A stretch of DNA of 64,000 nt from Cytobacillus sp. NCCP-133. GTDB lineage: Bacteria; Bacillota; Bacilli; Bacillales; Cytobacillaceae. The notes under the pieces are model-generated. The model saw only the letters and a list, made by a program, of their open reading frames with translations, was not told the origin of the DNA and ran no database searches. Positions 6,398-16,500 of the stretch are shown one piece after another. The position numbers and the translations under genes are program-made. Where the stretch lies: positions 219,654-283,653 of the forward strand of contig NZ_BRVM01000003.1 in assembly GCF_026011715.1 (NCBI RefSeq). The letters run 5' to 3'. Position 1 is the first letter of the stretch. Each line of letters opens with the position of its first letter.

Positions 6398-8761
6398 CTA
6401 TATTTTAACCCTTACCTTTTTAACTCTTACTCTTTCTCTTAATGAAATACTCTCTTGTACTCTCTGAGAAATTTCTGTATATAAATCCACTTCCTCTTTA
6501 GTATGTTCAAGTGTTACAACTAATGCATATTTTTGAGGACTGACTTCTTCTGTAGCCCATTTACTTTCACATCTTACTACCAAATAATAAGTATCTCCAT
6601 AATCTAATGGGTTTGAAGCTGTAAAGGTAGATTTTTGGACAGTGCATTTTTCTCTTACTGTAGGTGTTGGAATTAACTTGCAATTATTAGCACTAGGTAC
6701 CCTCTCATCTAAATCTGTATCAACTTGATTTTTAGGTTTAAAAAAGTTTACCACTTCATCAATGCCTTTTCCTCGAATTAATCTATACGACATAGTGATA
6801 CCCAAATAATCTAATCGTGTATGTCTAGTAGGTGGGTCAAATGCTAATGTTGCACATATAAATCTCTTACCTCTAACTTCATTAAAATCCTTTGGTATAG
6901 GAACTTCGAATATATGAAATTTATCTAATTCAATTGTTGTTTCAGCAAAAAGAGTAACTCTTTGATTATTGGATGTTAAAAACCTTTCTACCTGAGCAAC
7001 ACCATAACCATACATTTTAAGAAGTTCATCTTCAGTAAATGTATCATCTATACCTTTAGGATATTCAGCAGAATGTACTAAAATTGCTCTTACTAGATTA
7101 GCAGAAGCTCCTTTAAAAACATTTAATATTCTTGAAGCTTTATAAGTTGAAACAGGAGCCGCAAAGCTTGTGCCGATATCTGTGGTAAATAATTCATTGG
7201 GCAGTTCTTTAGAAGTGCTTACAACAGAAAGTGCCCTATCTACATTTATTCTGCCTATTAGACCATCAAAAATGAGATTTCCACCATATTCACATAATTC
7301 AGGTTTAATGGACCCTTGTACTCCTGGTCCTGTACGAGTAAATGGTGATGGATGATTTTCTTTCCCTATTACTCTTGCATCTACCCTGGTCTCTTTACGA
7401 AACAAATTTACAGTTGGACCACTTTCAAAAGCACAGTAGGAACCGACTGTTATTGCTAGAGCTGCACTTGCAGGGTCAATAATCCTTGCTTTTTCATCGA
7501 AAAGATAAGTTGGATACTCAGACAGCACATTCTCTTCTATCTCCCCATCATAAAAGTAGTTACCTGCTGAAACTATTACTACTATGTCTAGTTCTCTTAT
7601 TAACTCATCTAAAGTAGCTGCCCAATATGTTTGTTTTCCTTCTACATAAGGTTTTTCACTATCCCCTAAAGAAATATTAAAGATTCTACATCCATACTCA
7701 TGATAAAAATAATTTATAGCATCTCTCATTTGAGTCGTGATTAATTTTTCATCATCAAAAGAATTATATTCATTTGTAACCCTTGCACTGAACAGCCTTG
7801 CTTGAGGTTTAAAAACACCATCATTAATACATTTTAAAACGTCACCATATAAAGCTAAGCCACTAACTTTAGTCCCATGTCCCTCTTTATCCGTAGGTTC
7901 ACCAATCTCAGTAGGAAATGAGACTGAGTCTCCAAGTGCTGGACCAATCATAGGATGCCCTTCCATTACTCCACTATCAATTACACAAACTCCTGTACTT
8001 TCTGGGTCGGGTGGGATAACTTCTGGAAATGAGTCAATCGTTAAATTGCTTATTTCTCTAGGATTAAAGTATGGTTTAGGCGGAATATCGATTAAACGAA
8101 CAATACTATCCTCTAATAAAATTTTAACAAGTTCACCAGTTAAGTTTGCACGTAAAACGACTATGGATTTCCCGATATAATTATCTGTTACACGGCCTTG
8201 GTTTGTTAGTATTATTTTTCTAACTTCCTCTATTTTTTCATTACACAGCTGTCTTGAACCCAAGTGCCAAAGCTCAATATCAACCCAATATGTATCATTA
8301 TTCTTTATTTCAATTTTACTTAATTTAGGACCAATCCTGTCTTGTGGGGTTAATGTCGAAACTGTTTCAATATTAGCAAAGACTTGATTATATGATGGGT
8401 GTTTATTTCCTTCCTTCGGTCCATTTTGATATTGTGCCAATCTAGCTCTAAATTCAGTTAACTCTTTATCAGAAGCAAAAAGAATAAGTGCATTATTGGA
8501 GTCTTCACCAATTACTTCCAAATCGCATTTCCTTAATTCATCTGCTTGAATTTTATTAGCATAACTTATTTTAAGAATTAGTTCTGGATTTAATCCTTTT
8601 GTTTCATTTTTCTTTGTTTCATTGAGCAGCTCCACAACATCATTATTTATTTTTGTGGCATGCGTATTATAATTTCTAGATGAAGCATTACCAAATCCAT
8701 GTTTTCGTCTGTCATATTCAACATCAATTCTTACCAATGGAAGATTATTAAACTCCGTCAA
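6398..8761 (-). CDS. ietS: Subtilisin-like (S8) serine protease of an IetAS-type defence pair
   Basis: This 787-residue intracellular subtilase has no signal peptide. The catalytic triad is visible: Asp in CVIDSGVMEGHP (about residue 260), His in EGHGTKVSGLAL (about 293) and Ser in GTSFAAPV (about 533). An N-terminal region of about 250 residues and a C-terminal beta-rich region flank the protease domain. A TTG start is used; its site GGAGGGGAG lies inside the end of the upstream ATPase gene and the gap is 3 bp, so translation is coupled. AAA ATPase plus S8 protease is the composition of IetAS, a reported anti-phage system first known from plasmid maintenance work in Agrobacterium. The catalytic family is certain; the defence role follows from the pairing and the island. 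Confidence 0.8.
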   Translation of the reverse strand: MTEFNNLPLVRIDVEYDRRKHGFGNASSRNYNTHATKINNDVVELLNETKKNETKGLNPELILKISYANKIQADELRKCDLEVIGEDSNNALILFASDKELTEFRARLAQYQNGPKEGNKHPSYNQVFANIETVSTLTPQDRIGPKLSKIEIKNNDTYWVDIELWHLGSRQLCNEKIEEVRKIILTNQGRVTDNYIGKSIVVLRANLTGELVKILLEDSIVRLIDIPPKPYFNPREISNLTIDSFPEVIPPDPESTGVCVIDSGVMEGHPMIGPALGDSVSFPTEIGEPTDKEGHGTKVSGLALYGDVLKCINDGVFKPQARLFSARVTNEYNSFDDEKLITTQMRDAINYFYHEYGCRIFNISLGDSEKPYVEGKQTYWAATLDELIRELDIVVIVSAGNYFYDGEIEENVLSEYPTYLFDEKARIIDPASAALAITVGSYCAFESGPTVNLFRKETRVDARVIGKENHPSPFTRTGPGVQGSIKPELCEYGGNLIFDGLIGRINVDRALSVVSTSKELPNELFTTDIGTSFAAPVSTYKASRILNVFKGASANLVRAILVHSAEYPKGIDDTFTEDELLKMYGYGVAQVERFLTSNNQRVTLFAETTIELDKFHIFEVPIPKDFNEVRGKRFICATLAFDPPTRHTRLDYLGITMSYRLIRGKGIDEVVNFFKPKNQVDTDLDERVPSANNCKLIPTPTVREKCTVQKSTFTASNPLDYGDTYYLVVRCESKWATEEVSPQKYALVVTLEHTKEEVDLYTEISQRVQESISLRERVRVKKVRVKI

Positions 8762-8764
8762 ATC

Positions 8765-9760
8765 CTACTCCCCTCCTTTGTATATTCTAATCCTTTGCTT
8801 TTGCCTCTTTATTGAATCCATAATCACAGATGTGTTTAATGACTGAATATCATGTAATAAGCAATATTTTATGGCATCATGACAGGCACGTTCTATCTCG
8901 GCATGACTAAAACCATCCATTTCATCAACAATTTTTTTTGTGTCTAGGTTCCCTAAAGAAAAACTAGCAGTTTTCTTTCTAATTAATTTAGAAATGTCTT
9001 CTTTATTAGGTTTACCGAAATAGATAACTTCATCAAATCGACGCCAAATCGCTTTATCTAGAACATCTTCATGATTTGTACAAGCTATTATAAGGCTATT
9101 TCCATCGTAGTTATCAATTATTTGAAGAAAGCTATTTACTACCCTTTTTAATTCACCATGTTCATTTGAGTCATTTCGACTTTTACCAATAGCATCAAAT
9201 TCATCAAATAACATGACCCAAGTATCTTTTGCTACAAAATCGAATACCTTTCTTAAGTTGGTAGAAGTATCACCCAAGTAAGAAGAAATAATTGAATCAA
9301 ACCTGTTATAAATCAGGTTTAAACCTAATTCTCCCGCCAAAGCTTCTGCACAAAGACTTTTTCCACACCCTGGTGGACCACAAAATAATATCTTTGTTTT
9401 AGGTTTTAAATTATATGATTTAAGAAGTTCAGACCTCCAAAATTCTTCAATTATCTCGTTAATCATTTCTTCATTTTGTTGTGATAAAATAATATCGTCT
9501 AAATATTTTTGAGGTTTTCGAATATCAATTAATGGTATTTCATTATCATCTTTAGGCAAAGATACCATATCTGAAAATTTTCTAAATGTTCTAGAGATAT
9601 TCATTTCTGCTTCAATTATTTTTTGTAATTGGTCTGCTAATACATTATGGTTTTTTTTACGTTCATCCCTTATAATTTCTAAGGATATTTCTTTAAACTT
9701 TTTATCCTCTCCACGTTGGTATGCTAAGAGTAGCTTTTTTAGCAAATCACCTCTCGCCAT
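8765..9760 (-). CDS. ietA: AAA+ ATPase of an IetAS-type defence pair
   Basis: This 331-residue ATPase has a helical N-terminal part (1-100) and a classical AAA module: Walker A GPPGCGKS (about 128-135), Walker B MLFDEFDAIG (about 183-192), sensor 1 in IIACTNHED and an arginine-finger region in DKAIWRRFDEV. A C-terminal lid follows. Start ATG has the strong site GGAGGAGGTG. It is the first gene of the pair and is followed after 3 bp by the subtilase. By analogy with IetAS it should recognise infection or remodel a target so that the protease is activated. That mechanism is inference. Confidence 0.82.
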   Translation of the reverse strand: MARGDLLKKLLLAYQRGEDKKFKEISLEIIRDERKKNHNVLADQLQKIIEAEMNISRTFRKFSDMVSLPKDDNEIPLIDIRKPQKYLDDIILSQQNEEMINEIIEEFWRSELLKSYNLKPKTKILFCGPPGCGKSLCAEALAGELGLNLIYNRFDSIISSYLGDTSTNLRKVFDFVAKDTWVMLFDEFDAIGKSRNDSNEHGELKRVVNSFLQIIDNYDGNSLIIACTNHEDVLDKAIWRRFDEVIYFGKPNKEDISKLIRKKTASFSLGNLDTKKIVDEMDGFSHAEIERACHDAIKYCLLHDIQSLNTSVIMDSIKRQKQRIRIYKGGE

Positions 9761-9995
9761 TGGTTACACCTCCTCCCTAACCTTTAAAAAAGCAAACAAG
9801 AATATTTTTCATAATAGCATTGGTTTATGTAAATTATATCAGTTGTAAATAAGCTTATTAGCAGTATAAACAAGTATTTTTCATAGAAAACACAGTTTAT
9901 AAAATAAGGATTTACTTTAGATTTAAATTTACTATCTACCTTTCAGTTCTATTTTACTAGATTAGGAATAATATTAAATATTAAATCTAGTAATT
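9761..9995. promoter_or_regulatory. Divergent control region with a 10-bp inverted repeat
   Basis: The region between ietA and the zinc-ribbon gene is very AT-rich. Arms TTACTAGATT (9954-9963) and AATCTAGTAA (9984-9993) form a perfect inverted repeat ending 2 bp before the GGGGTGA ribosome binding site of the rightward gene. An imperfect direct repeat (ACAAG...TATTTTTCATA) occurs near 9795 and 9868. An operator or a leader hairpin are both possible. Confidence 0.5.
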
Positions 9996-10007
9996 GGGGT
10001 GAAGGTC

Positions 10008-10445
10008 ATGAGCAAATTCAAAACAGGACAAGCCGTTAAAATTAAGCACAATGGAAAGTTCGGACAAATTGTTTCTGGAATTAAAGAACGTAATAACAAG
10101 TATTCCGTGGTCATACGGAATAAAAACAGAGAAGTAGAAATTAACTTTTACCACAATGATGATTTAGAACATTATGAGAACAATTGTTGGAACTGTAATG
10201 CACTTGTTAATAGTTCCCAAGATGAAACTTGTGTAACCTGCGGTTTGGTAATATGTTCAATTTGTCACCGGTGTCGAAAAGGTGGCTGTATACCAAATGG
10301 TATTACAATAAACCAAAATAAACGGCCAATAAAGGCAAAGATTAAAAGAAAAACTGATAACAAGCAATTACCAGATTCAGACGGCTTGGGTTCTAGTTTG
10401 GGCAAAGAGTTTTGGGAAAGTATAGATAATATGTTAGAAAAGTAA
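10008..10445 (+). CDS. Zinc-ribbon protein of unknown function
   Basis: This 145-residue protein begins with a KOW/SH3-like basic stretch (KTGQAVKIKHNGKFGQIVSG), continues with a cysteine-rich region (about residues 60-90, CWNC, CVTC, CSICHRCRKGGC) that probably binds two zinc ions, and ends in a basic, disordered tail. ATG at 10008 is preferred over a GTG nine bases upstream because GGGGTGA lies at proper distance only from the ATG. It sits divergently between ietA and the DUF4268 remnant, and an intrinsic terminator follows. A nucleic-acid-binding role is likely but unproven. Confidence 0.65.
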   Translation: MSKFKTGQAVKIKHNGKFGQIVSGIKERNNKYSVVIRNKNREVEINFYHNDDLEHYENNCWNCNALVNSSQDETCVTCGLVICSICHRCRKGGCIPNGITINQNKRPIKAKIKRKTDNKQLPDSDGLGSSLGKEFWESIDNMLEK

Positions 10446-10457
10446 TATGTGTCTTTA

Positions 10458-10490
10458 GGAATGAGTCACGGTTGACCCATTCCTTATTAT
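10458..10490 (+). terminator. Terminator of the zinc-ribbon gene
   Basis: GGAATG/CATTCC with an inner GTC/GAC pairing forms the stem at 10458-10483, followed by a T-rich tail (TTATTATTTTA). It also lies just beyond the 3' end of the convergent DUF4268 pseudogene. Confidence 0.65.
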
Positions 10491-10503
10491 TTTATATCTT
10501 ATG

Positions 10504-11442
10504 CTACAAATTTTTAACATAAGAGGAGATTGCTTTATAAAATTTATTCATGCAATCAATCATCTCTTCTTGAATTTGCGACCACGATTCTTCATTCGCT
10601 TTTAATCCACCCATATTAATTGTATACTTTATTCTAGACGCCCTTTTCTCATCAAGTCTTTCCCATTCTAATTTCTTTTGGAATGCATTTTCAATCGCTT
10701 CTTTGTTTTTGTAAAGCTCATCAAACATTTGCTTGTTCCGTTCCGTTCCTCGTCCCCTGTATCAATATAAAGCTCAACACCTTTTTTTTCATCAATCCAG
10801 ATTAGAAATTATAACTTAGTCCTGCTTTACCCGCTCCAGTCCCTAACCACATATTCTTGGTTGGGTTCTTATTAATATGTAGATTTACTCACTTTATTTT
10901 GGCCATTGTTAATAACTGTTCCCAAAATCTAAGACGGAGAACATGCCTCTCAGCTAAGTCTTTCGTTTGTCGGCCAAAGTCTTTCGTTTCTTCATTAGGA
11001 CCAGCAATCATCGTAAATAGTGGAGCTGGTTTTGAATCACCTATTCTATAAGCTGCAAGTTTAATTAAATAGAAGGAAACATCAACAGGTGTAGCCTCGT
11101 TTAACCATGTAATTGCATTAATATGTTCAGGTCTTGGCTCACTTACTATCCAGATTGCTGTCTTTGCATCCAAGTTACTCAAATATGTTAATATCTTTCC
11201 AAGATGGTCATGGTTTGTTGGTTCTAATTGGTTCTCAATAACTACTATATTACCGTCTGAATCCTCAGCAACAATGTCAACCTGAAAGGAAACAACCCTT
11301 CTCTCTCTTTAACAACCGTTAATTCCAAATTAATTAAATTTGAAATTAAATCAATATTATCCTCTAGCCAACTTGAGAAATCAAACTCCTCATGTTTCCA
11401 GATGGCCCTTAGTGTTACTGGTTCTAGCTTTCCAATCCCCAT
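10504..11442 (-). pseudogene. DUF4268-family nuclease-like gene, multiply disrupted
   Basis: Three minus-strand pieces give one ancestral protein of roughly 310 residues: MGIGKLEPVTLRAIWKHEEF at the N-terminus; a middle part with IENQLEPTNHDHLGKILTYL and AIWIVSEPRPEHINAI; and a C-terminal DUF4268 part with WERLDEKRASRIKY. At least four lesions separate them: a one-base frameshift near 11290, an in-frame TGA at 10889-10891, a one-base deletion near 10812, and a 5-bp duplication (GGAAC) near 10740. The E..ENQLE segment fits a PD-(D/E)XK nuclease core. The start codon and GGAGGAATT site are intact, so the decay is recent. The context is a defence island. Confidence 0.85.
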
Positions 11443-11530
11443 GAAATTTAATTCCTCCCAGTTTATTATGTTTCTTTTACTGTTACTCTAGTGTTTTTTG
11501 CAAAATAAAAATACACAATGTTGCAGATAG

Positions 11531-11653
11531 TTTGGCTTAGCCCAACTTTACATGGAGAGGCGGGTATGATAGCCCTGATTTGCTAAGCCAGCCCTTGTTA
11601 CAGCTGGCTTTTTGGCTTAGTAGTCATGTCTGCAGAGGCTCCATGTCAAGTTG
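11531..11653. other. Highly structured non-coding region
   Basis: Arms CAACTTTACATGGAG (11543-11557) and CTCCATGTCAAGTTG (11639-11653) pair in 14 of 15 positions around 81 nt. Inside lies a hairpin AGCCAGC/GCTGGCT (11586-11609) followed by TTTTT on the plus strand. CTAAGCCA (11583) can alternatively pair with TGGCTTAG at 11613, and a direct copy TTTGGCTTAG occurs at 11531 and 11611. The mutually exclusive pairings resemble an attenuator or a small structured RNA. No known RNA family is recognised. Confidence 0.5.
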
Positions 11654-11710
11654 CAATTCTCTGCATTCCCCGCTGCACAACTCTGCATTTTTGAATTGCA
11701 CAAAACAACT

Positions 11711-12226
11711 CTAGTAATATAAGTGTGAAATGTTCTCATTAATTTGTCGTTTTACTGACTGAAGTATTGATATCTGATTCTCTACCCACTCTATCCATTC
11801 GCTTCCTTGAAATGCTGGTTTACTTCGAAAATGGCCGCCTTCATCAATTAGAATTGAATAAGCGATGTAAGCATCAGCTTCAAGAACATATCTTTGAATC
11901 CTATCTATATCCTTCCCGATTTCACTCCATGAGGCTACTGGAAACTTCGTTGGAACTATATCTGTTCTCCTGTGAGATGGTTCATACTTAAATTCAACCG
12001 CTAATTCAATTTGCATGTCTTCACCTAAGACTACTAAATCAGCTCTTTGCTTAGGTAAAATGGAAAAATCATTGTGAACCTGTAATGGACAGTTGTATTG
12101 GTCTATAAGTTTGTTCATCATGGTTTGAACAGTCAGAACAATATCTCTTTCCACATAAAACTTGTAATTGTTATAATCTTTTCTTAATCTATTAATAGCC
12201 TCAAGAAATAGTTCTTCTGCTTTCAT
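11711..12226 (-). CDS. Putative PD-(D/E)XK-like protein in the defence operon region
   Basis: This 171-residue soluble protein has the pattern RADLVVLGEDMQIELAVEFKYEP (residues about 62-84), where D..(13)..E.K fits the core of a PD-(D/E)XK nuclease fold. ATG follows GAAGGAATC. It lies 141 bp downstream of the HNH gene in the same direction, at the end of the SNF2-methyltransferase-helicase gene row, and upstream of the structured region 11531-11653. A nuclease or nuclease-derived accessory role is likely; I cannot name a family with certainty. Confidence 0.6.
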   Translation of the reverse strand: MKAEELFLEAINRLRKDYNNYKFYVERDIVLTVQTMMNKLIDQYNCPLQVHNDFSILPKQRADLVVLGEDMQIELAVEFKYEPSHRRTDIVPTKFPVASWSEIGKDIDRIQRYVLEADAYIAYSILIDEGGHFRSKPAFQGSEWIEWVENQISILQSVKRQINENISHLYY

Positions 12227-12367
12227 CTAGATTCCTTCCATATTTTTATGCCTCAATACTTTAGCAAATGTATTTTTTTTCATTTCCCTGTAGTTGTTCA
12301 TATATTGGAAATACATTGCTACTTCTATGACATATCGATTCTCTCATTTATCGTTTCTAACCAAGTC

Positions 12368-13513
12368 TTAAACTAAATCATTTATATGCACCTTTAGTAA
12401 ACCCTTAAGCTCCTGAATCGTTAATACATTATTCTTTCTACGATGTATCATTCTATGGCAGTTCGAACAAACAGGTACTAAATCTGTTTCTGGATTAATT
12501 TCAGTTTCTTCACCAATGGTATGAAGAGGCTTAACATGATGTACTTCTATAAAGTCTTTACCCCGTTCCCCATATACATTTTCAAAATTGAATCCACATG
12601 CTTTACAAGTTACGCCATGAATTTCAATTGCTTTCGCCCTATTTACTGGATTTCGCTCATAACGTGTTCCAAAATATTCTATGGTTTTCCCATCTTTATA
12701 ATAGGATTCCTCTTGTGCACTCTCTGAATCAATATCATTATCCACTATATGTTTGAAAAACAATGACCTTTCTTCAAAGAAAAGTGGTTCTAAACTATTT
12801 TTTTTTTCTTTTTCCCATAATTCTTCACCAGGTCTGTCTGGCTTATAATGCATCATGGTAATATCGTCATTTTTAATAGTTGAAGCATAATTAAATAATA
12901 GCTGAAGCCCTATCCGCTTGGCAGGAGTTAATAACTGCTTTTTAGTGAGGTCTTCTATTGTACTTTTATTCACTAGCTTATCTTGGTCTAATACAAGGAC
13001 ATGGTACTGAAATGGCCCATGCTGTTGAGTATCAAAAAATGCCTTCACAGTTAGTATGTAATACTTTGTTCTTTTACCCTTAAGATATTTTTTGGCTGTT
13101 AAAATATCATTCAAGTTAATTTTGTTTGAGTTTGTTCCGATATTATTTTGCAATGTAAATGCCTTGTCTAAAAAGGCCGCCCAATCATCACAACTGAATA
13201 CACTTTCTTTTTGTTCTGTAAAAAACTCATCCCACTTTGATGGAGGTAAGGTAGGATACCCCATTTTTGCTGCTACCCAAGTGAAAAAACCTTCTCCTGG
13301 GAGCCTAGTATCATGGTTCACCACAATTGCTGAAAGAGGAGGATATCCATGTTTGATACAACGCAAAGAAATTTCACCCAAAGGTTCATTAAGACGAATC
13401 GGTGTTATTACCCCACCTAATTTTTTACTGACTTGGTTGTACTCAATCACATCTTGATTTTTTGCATACTCAATTATTAATTCGCTTATCTTTTTAAGAA
13501 TTGTTTCGTTCAC
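12368..13513 (-). CDS. HNH endonuclease-domain protein
   Basis: The C-terminal 70 residues form a classic HNH nuclease: CKACGFNFENVYGERG, then the metal-binding IEVHHVKPL and the closing VPVCSNCHRMIHRR (residues about 303-362 of 381). The N-terminal 300 residues are of an unknown type. I place the start at GTG 13513 because an excellent GAAGGAGG lies 7 nt upstream; an upstream in-frame ATG at 13594 overlaps the preceding gene and has no such site, and a terminator hairpin lies in between. The gene follows the type III-like helicase-nuclease gene and may add a second nuclease to the module. Confidence 0.8.
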   Translation of the reverse strand: MNETILKKISELIIEYAKNQDVIEYNQVSKKLGGVITPIRLNEPLGEISLRCIKHGYPPLSAIVVNHDTRLPGEGFFTWVAAKMGYPTLPPSKWDEFFTEQKESVFSCDDWAAFLDKAFTLQNNIGTNSNKINLNDILTAKKYLKGKRTKYYILTVKAFFDTQQHGPFQYHVLVLDQDKLVNKSTIEDLTKKQLLTPAKRIGLQLLFNYASTIKNDDITMMHYKPDRPGEELWEKEKKNSLEPLFFEERSLFFKHIVDNDIDSESAQEESYYKDGKTIEYFGTRYERNPVNRAKAIEIHGVTCKACGFNFENVYGERGKDFIEVHHVKPLHTIGEETEINPETDLVPVCSNCHRMIHRRKNNVLTIQELKGLLKVHINDLV

Positions 13514-13532
13514 AGTTAGACCTCCTTCTATA

Positions 13533-13563
13533 AAGGAAAAGTAGGAGTCAAATAAACTCCTAC
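13533..13563 (-). terminator. Terminator between the helicase-nuclease and HNH genes
   Basis: A perfect 8-bp stem GTAGGAGT/ACTCCTAC with a 7-nt loop is followed by TTTTCC on the minus strand. It starts 8 bp after the stop codon of the helicase-nuclease gene. HNH expression must rely on readthrough or on its own promoter. Confidence 0.7.
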
Positions 13564-13571
13564 CTGTAATG

Positions 13572-16500
13572 TCATGATGTAATAGTGTTTTCATTTAATA
13601 TGCTCTTAATCATCTTATCAATGTAAGTTTCTCTGTCGTCATTTTGGAAAAGAATGTGCTGTTCTTCCATCTGCTCCTTAGATAATTTGAGCCCTGTGGT
13701 TATTAAATCACTGTAATAGGTGTTAGCGATGGTAAATGCATTAAGAATAACATCTTTATCATTTAAGCGATGTTCCATTTCCTTAATATGGCGATAGAAT
13801 TGAAGCTTTGCATCAGTTATTGAAAGGTTTCGGATACCTTTTGGGTCAGCAAATGTAATGTACTGCTTTTCTCCATGTATAATCCAGATAATGAAGTCTG
13901 GATAAAATCCACCCGCTTCGAAAAATCCAATTCCTCTACCTCGGCTTTGGTTTCGGAGCAGATATAGCTCTTTATCTTTAAAGAAATCCTTATTACGTTC
14001 ATAGTGGGTCTTTAAATCTTGCACAAAACGGTATTCTCCTTCATTAAGCGGAACAGGTGATACCTTTATAGCTGCACCTTCTAGGGTAATCAATGGTTGA
14101 TATAGGTGCTGTGAAAATGAAAAGGAGGTTAAGCCGCCAAATTCGATATCGCTTAACATGCTTTTCTTCAACGCATCCTTTAATTGCTTTAATTTAGTTA
14201 TCATACTCGTATCACTAGTATCAACAGACACTTTATATTCGTCAAAGAAGTTGCTATCTGATTCAGTTAACTCATAATACTCCAAATGTGGTGCTTCCCA
14301 CTCCTTCTTGGCATATAGATATTGTTTTTCGCAATACTTCTTTAATAGAACTAGAGCAATTTCTTCCCATCGTTTTACCTTGTTAAAGGAATCAAATACA
14401 AGTTCCTCTTTGGGTATTTCGATTTCATACCAATAATCATTAGATAATAATTTAATGATTTCTTCTTTAGATAAGCTTAGGTTATACCATGAACGCTCAT
14501 TCTTAAATTTTTGCATCTCATAGTAAATATGGTCCATATCCATAAAGGCAATATGTTTTTCCGAAAATGCTTCTTTGTTTAAAGTTATTGATTGAGTTTC
14601 TCGAACACTTAACCTTTTAATTCGACTATCATGTATTTGAAGCTTTGGATACCAGTTAACGATTATCTTATCGTTACTTGATAATCGTTCTGATGGAGCA
14701 GAAAATTTTGGTTTTGGTCCTTGCTTTTTAAAATCGATACCATCTTTTAATCGTAAGACCTTTAACTTTAGCTTTCTTTTATGGTAATCCTTCAAAACGG
14801 GCAGTCGTATTTCTTCATAGTCGGTTTCCGTTTGGATACCTTCATCTTCTAGATATTCTTTAAATTGCTGCATGTAGTCAGCACGAATGCCAAAAATGTT
14901 TAATGTTTCAATAAAGTTAAGATATTTAGGAATATCAGGTACTTCACCCTTTAATGCTTCGCTTCGCTTTAAGCTAAAGTCATATCCTTTAAGGCGTACC
15001 CCACGGCCAAATAATTGGATGATTTGTGAACCTTCGCTTCTACCTAAATTCATTAATCCCATTGTGCTTACACGCCAACTACTCCAACCCTCAGTAAACT
15101 TTTTAGAGCCAATTAAAATATTTATGCCTGAATCTTTTTTATCAATTTCATGAAAATACGATTTTGAAAAATCTCTGTCGGTAACAAGAAGCTCTGTGTA
15201 AGTTGCACAAAGCTTACTAAGTTCATTCGAATCACCTACATTGATAACACCAAAAGGTTCATGGTCTCCAATACGAAGTGCTATTTCACCATCGACACCT
15301 TTTAAATTTTCTACACGTAACGTAGCATTAGATAGAGTTGAATTAAAAACGATTAAGAGAATTTCACGATAAACTTCTTCAGCAGACATTTGTTTGTCTA
15401 GAAGATACGGGAAGGAGTTACCAAATATTTCACTCCCTTTTCCGTCTAAAAGACCTGGTTGCCCGCTTAGAAGGCGTTCTATCATACTTATGCCTTCTTT
15501 ACTATCCTTTACAAAACGAGCAATAAATAACAAGATGTCTGTTACATCAGATACTTTTCTTTTATTTTGGGTTCTCAGTGCATTAACGCTGCCACCTACA
15601 AAAACCCATAAAGGTTTAGCCACCATAAAAGGACGATAAGCTACTTCATTTTCACTATAAAGTTTTAACTGTTGATAAAAGGCTGTTAAACATGCTGTTA
15701 AATATAAATGACGAATATGTTCATCTTCATCATCCTGTAGATTTAAGATGCGATAATCTTTTCCATATCCATCGCTATAAAAATAACGATAGGAGTAATC
15801 AAATAAAATACATTTTGAATACTCATCCATTAATTTCTTATTACCTGATACAGCTTGTCCAAACGTTGCTGAATACTCAAAGGCAAATCCTTGCTCACTT
15901 AGCTTTTCTCTTTTATTTCTCCATTCATCACCAGATGAACCACGATGTCCTTCATCAACAAGAACAAGGTTATTCCCTTCAAATGCATCAATGGCAACCG
16001 TTTTTTCGCCCATTTCATCCTTTAGTTTATGAATATCAATTATTGAGATTTCATTTCCTCGGAATAAGCCTTGCATATTCTTATCAAAGAGCGCCGCTTG
16101 TAGCCCTGATACTTCAAACTCCCTCAAATGTTGTTTGGATAGGTCTTCACTTGGTGTTAATAGAATAACCTGTTCCAATTCATTGCGACGATGTTTGTTA
16201 TAAAAATAATGTTTATATTGAAGTATATTTACATGCATCAGCAGCGTCTTTCCAGAGCCAGTTGAATTCCAAAATGCTAACTTTTTTAGGTCTGTAACAT
16301 TGTAATAGTTAAGTTGCTCACCTTTTGATTTATCCTCATTAAATACATCAATAAATGCATTTAAGTCATTCAATAGTTTTTCTCTGTGGTTAAAGTAACG
16401 GTCTAGATAAATTTCCGTAAACAACAACGAAAGATATTGGAAATATTTCCACCTTATTTTTTTCTCTCTCTTTTCACTAATTGTAAGGGTATGACTTACG

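Noticed and set aside
13514..13594. N-terminal extension of the HNH gene overlapping Res
   Set aside because: The frame is open up to 13594, but there is no ribosome site, the region overlaps Res and contains a terminator hairpin. GTG at 13513 has an excellent site.
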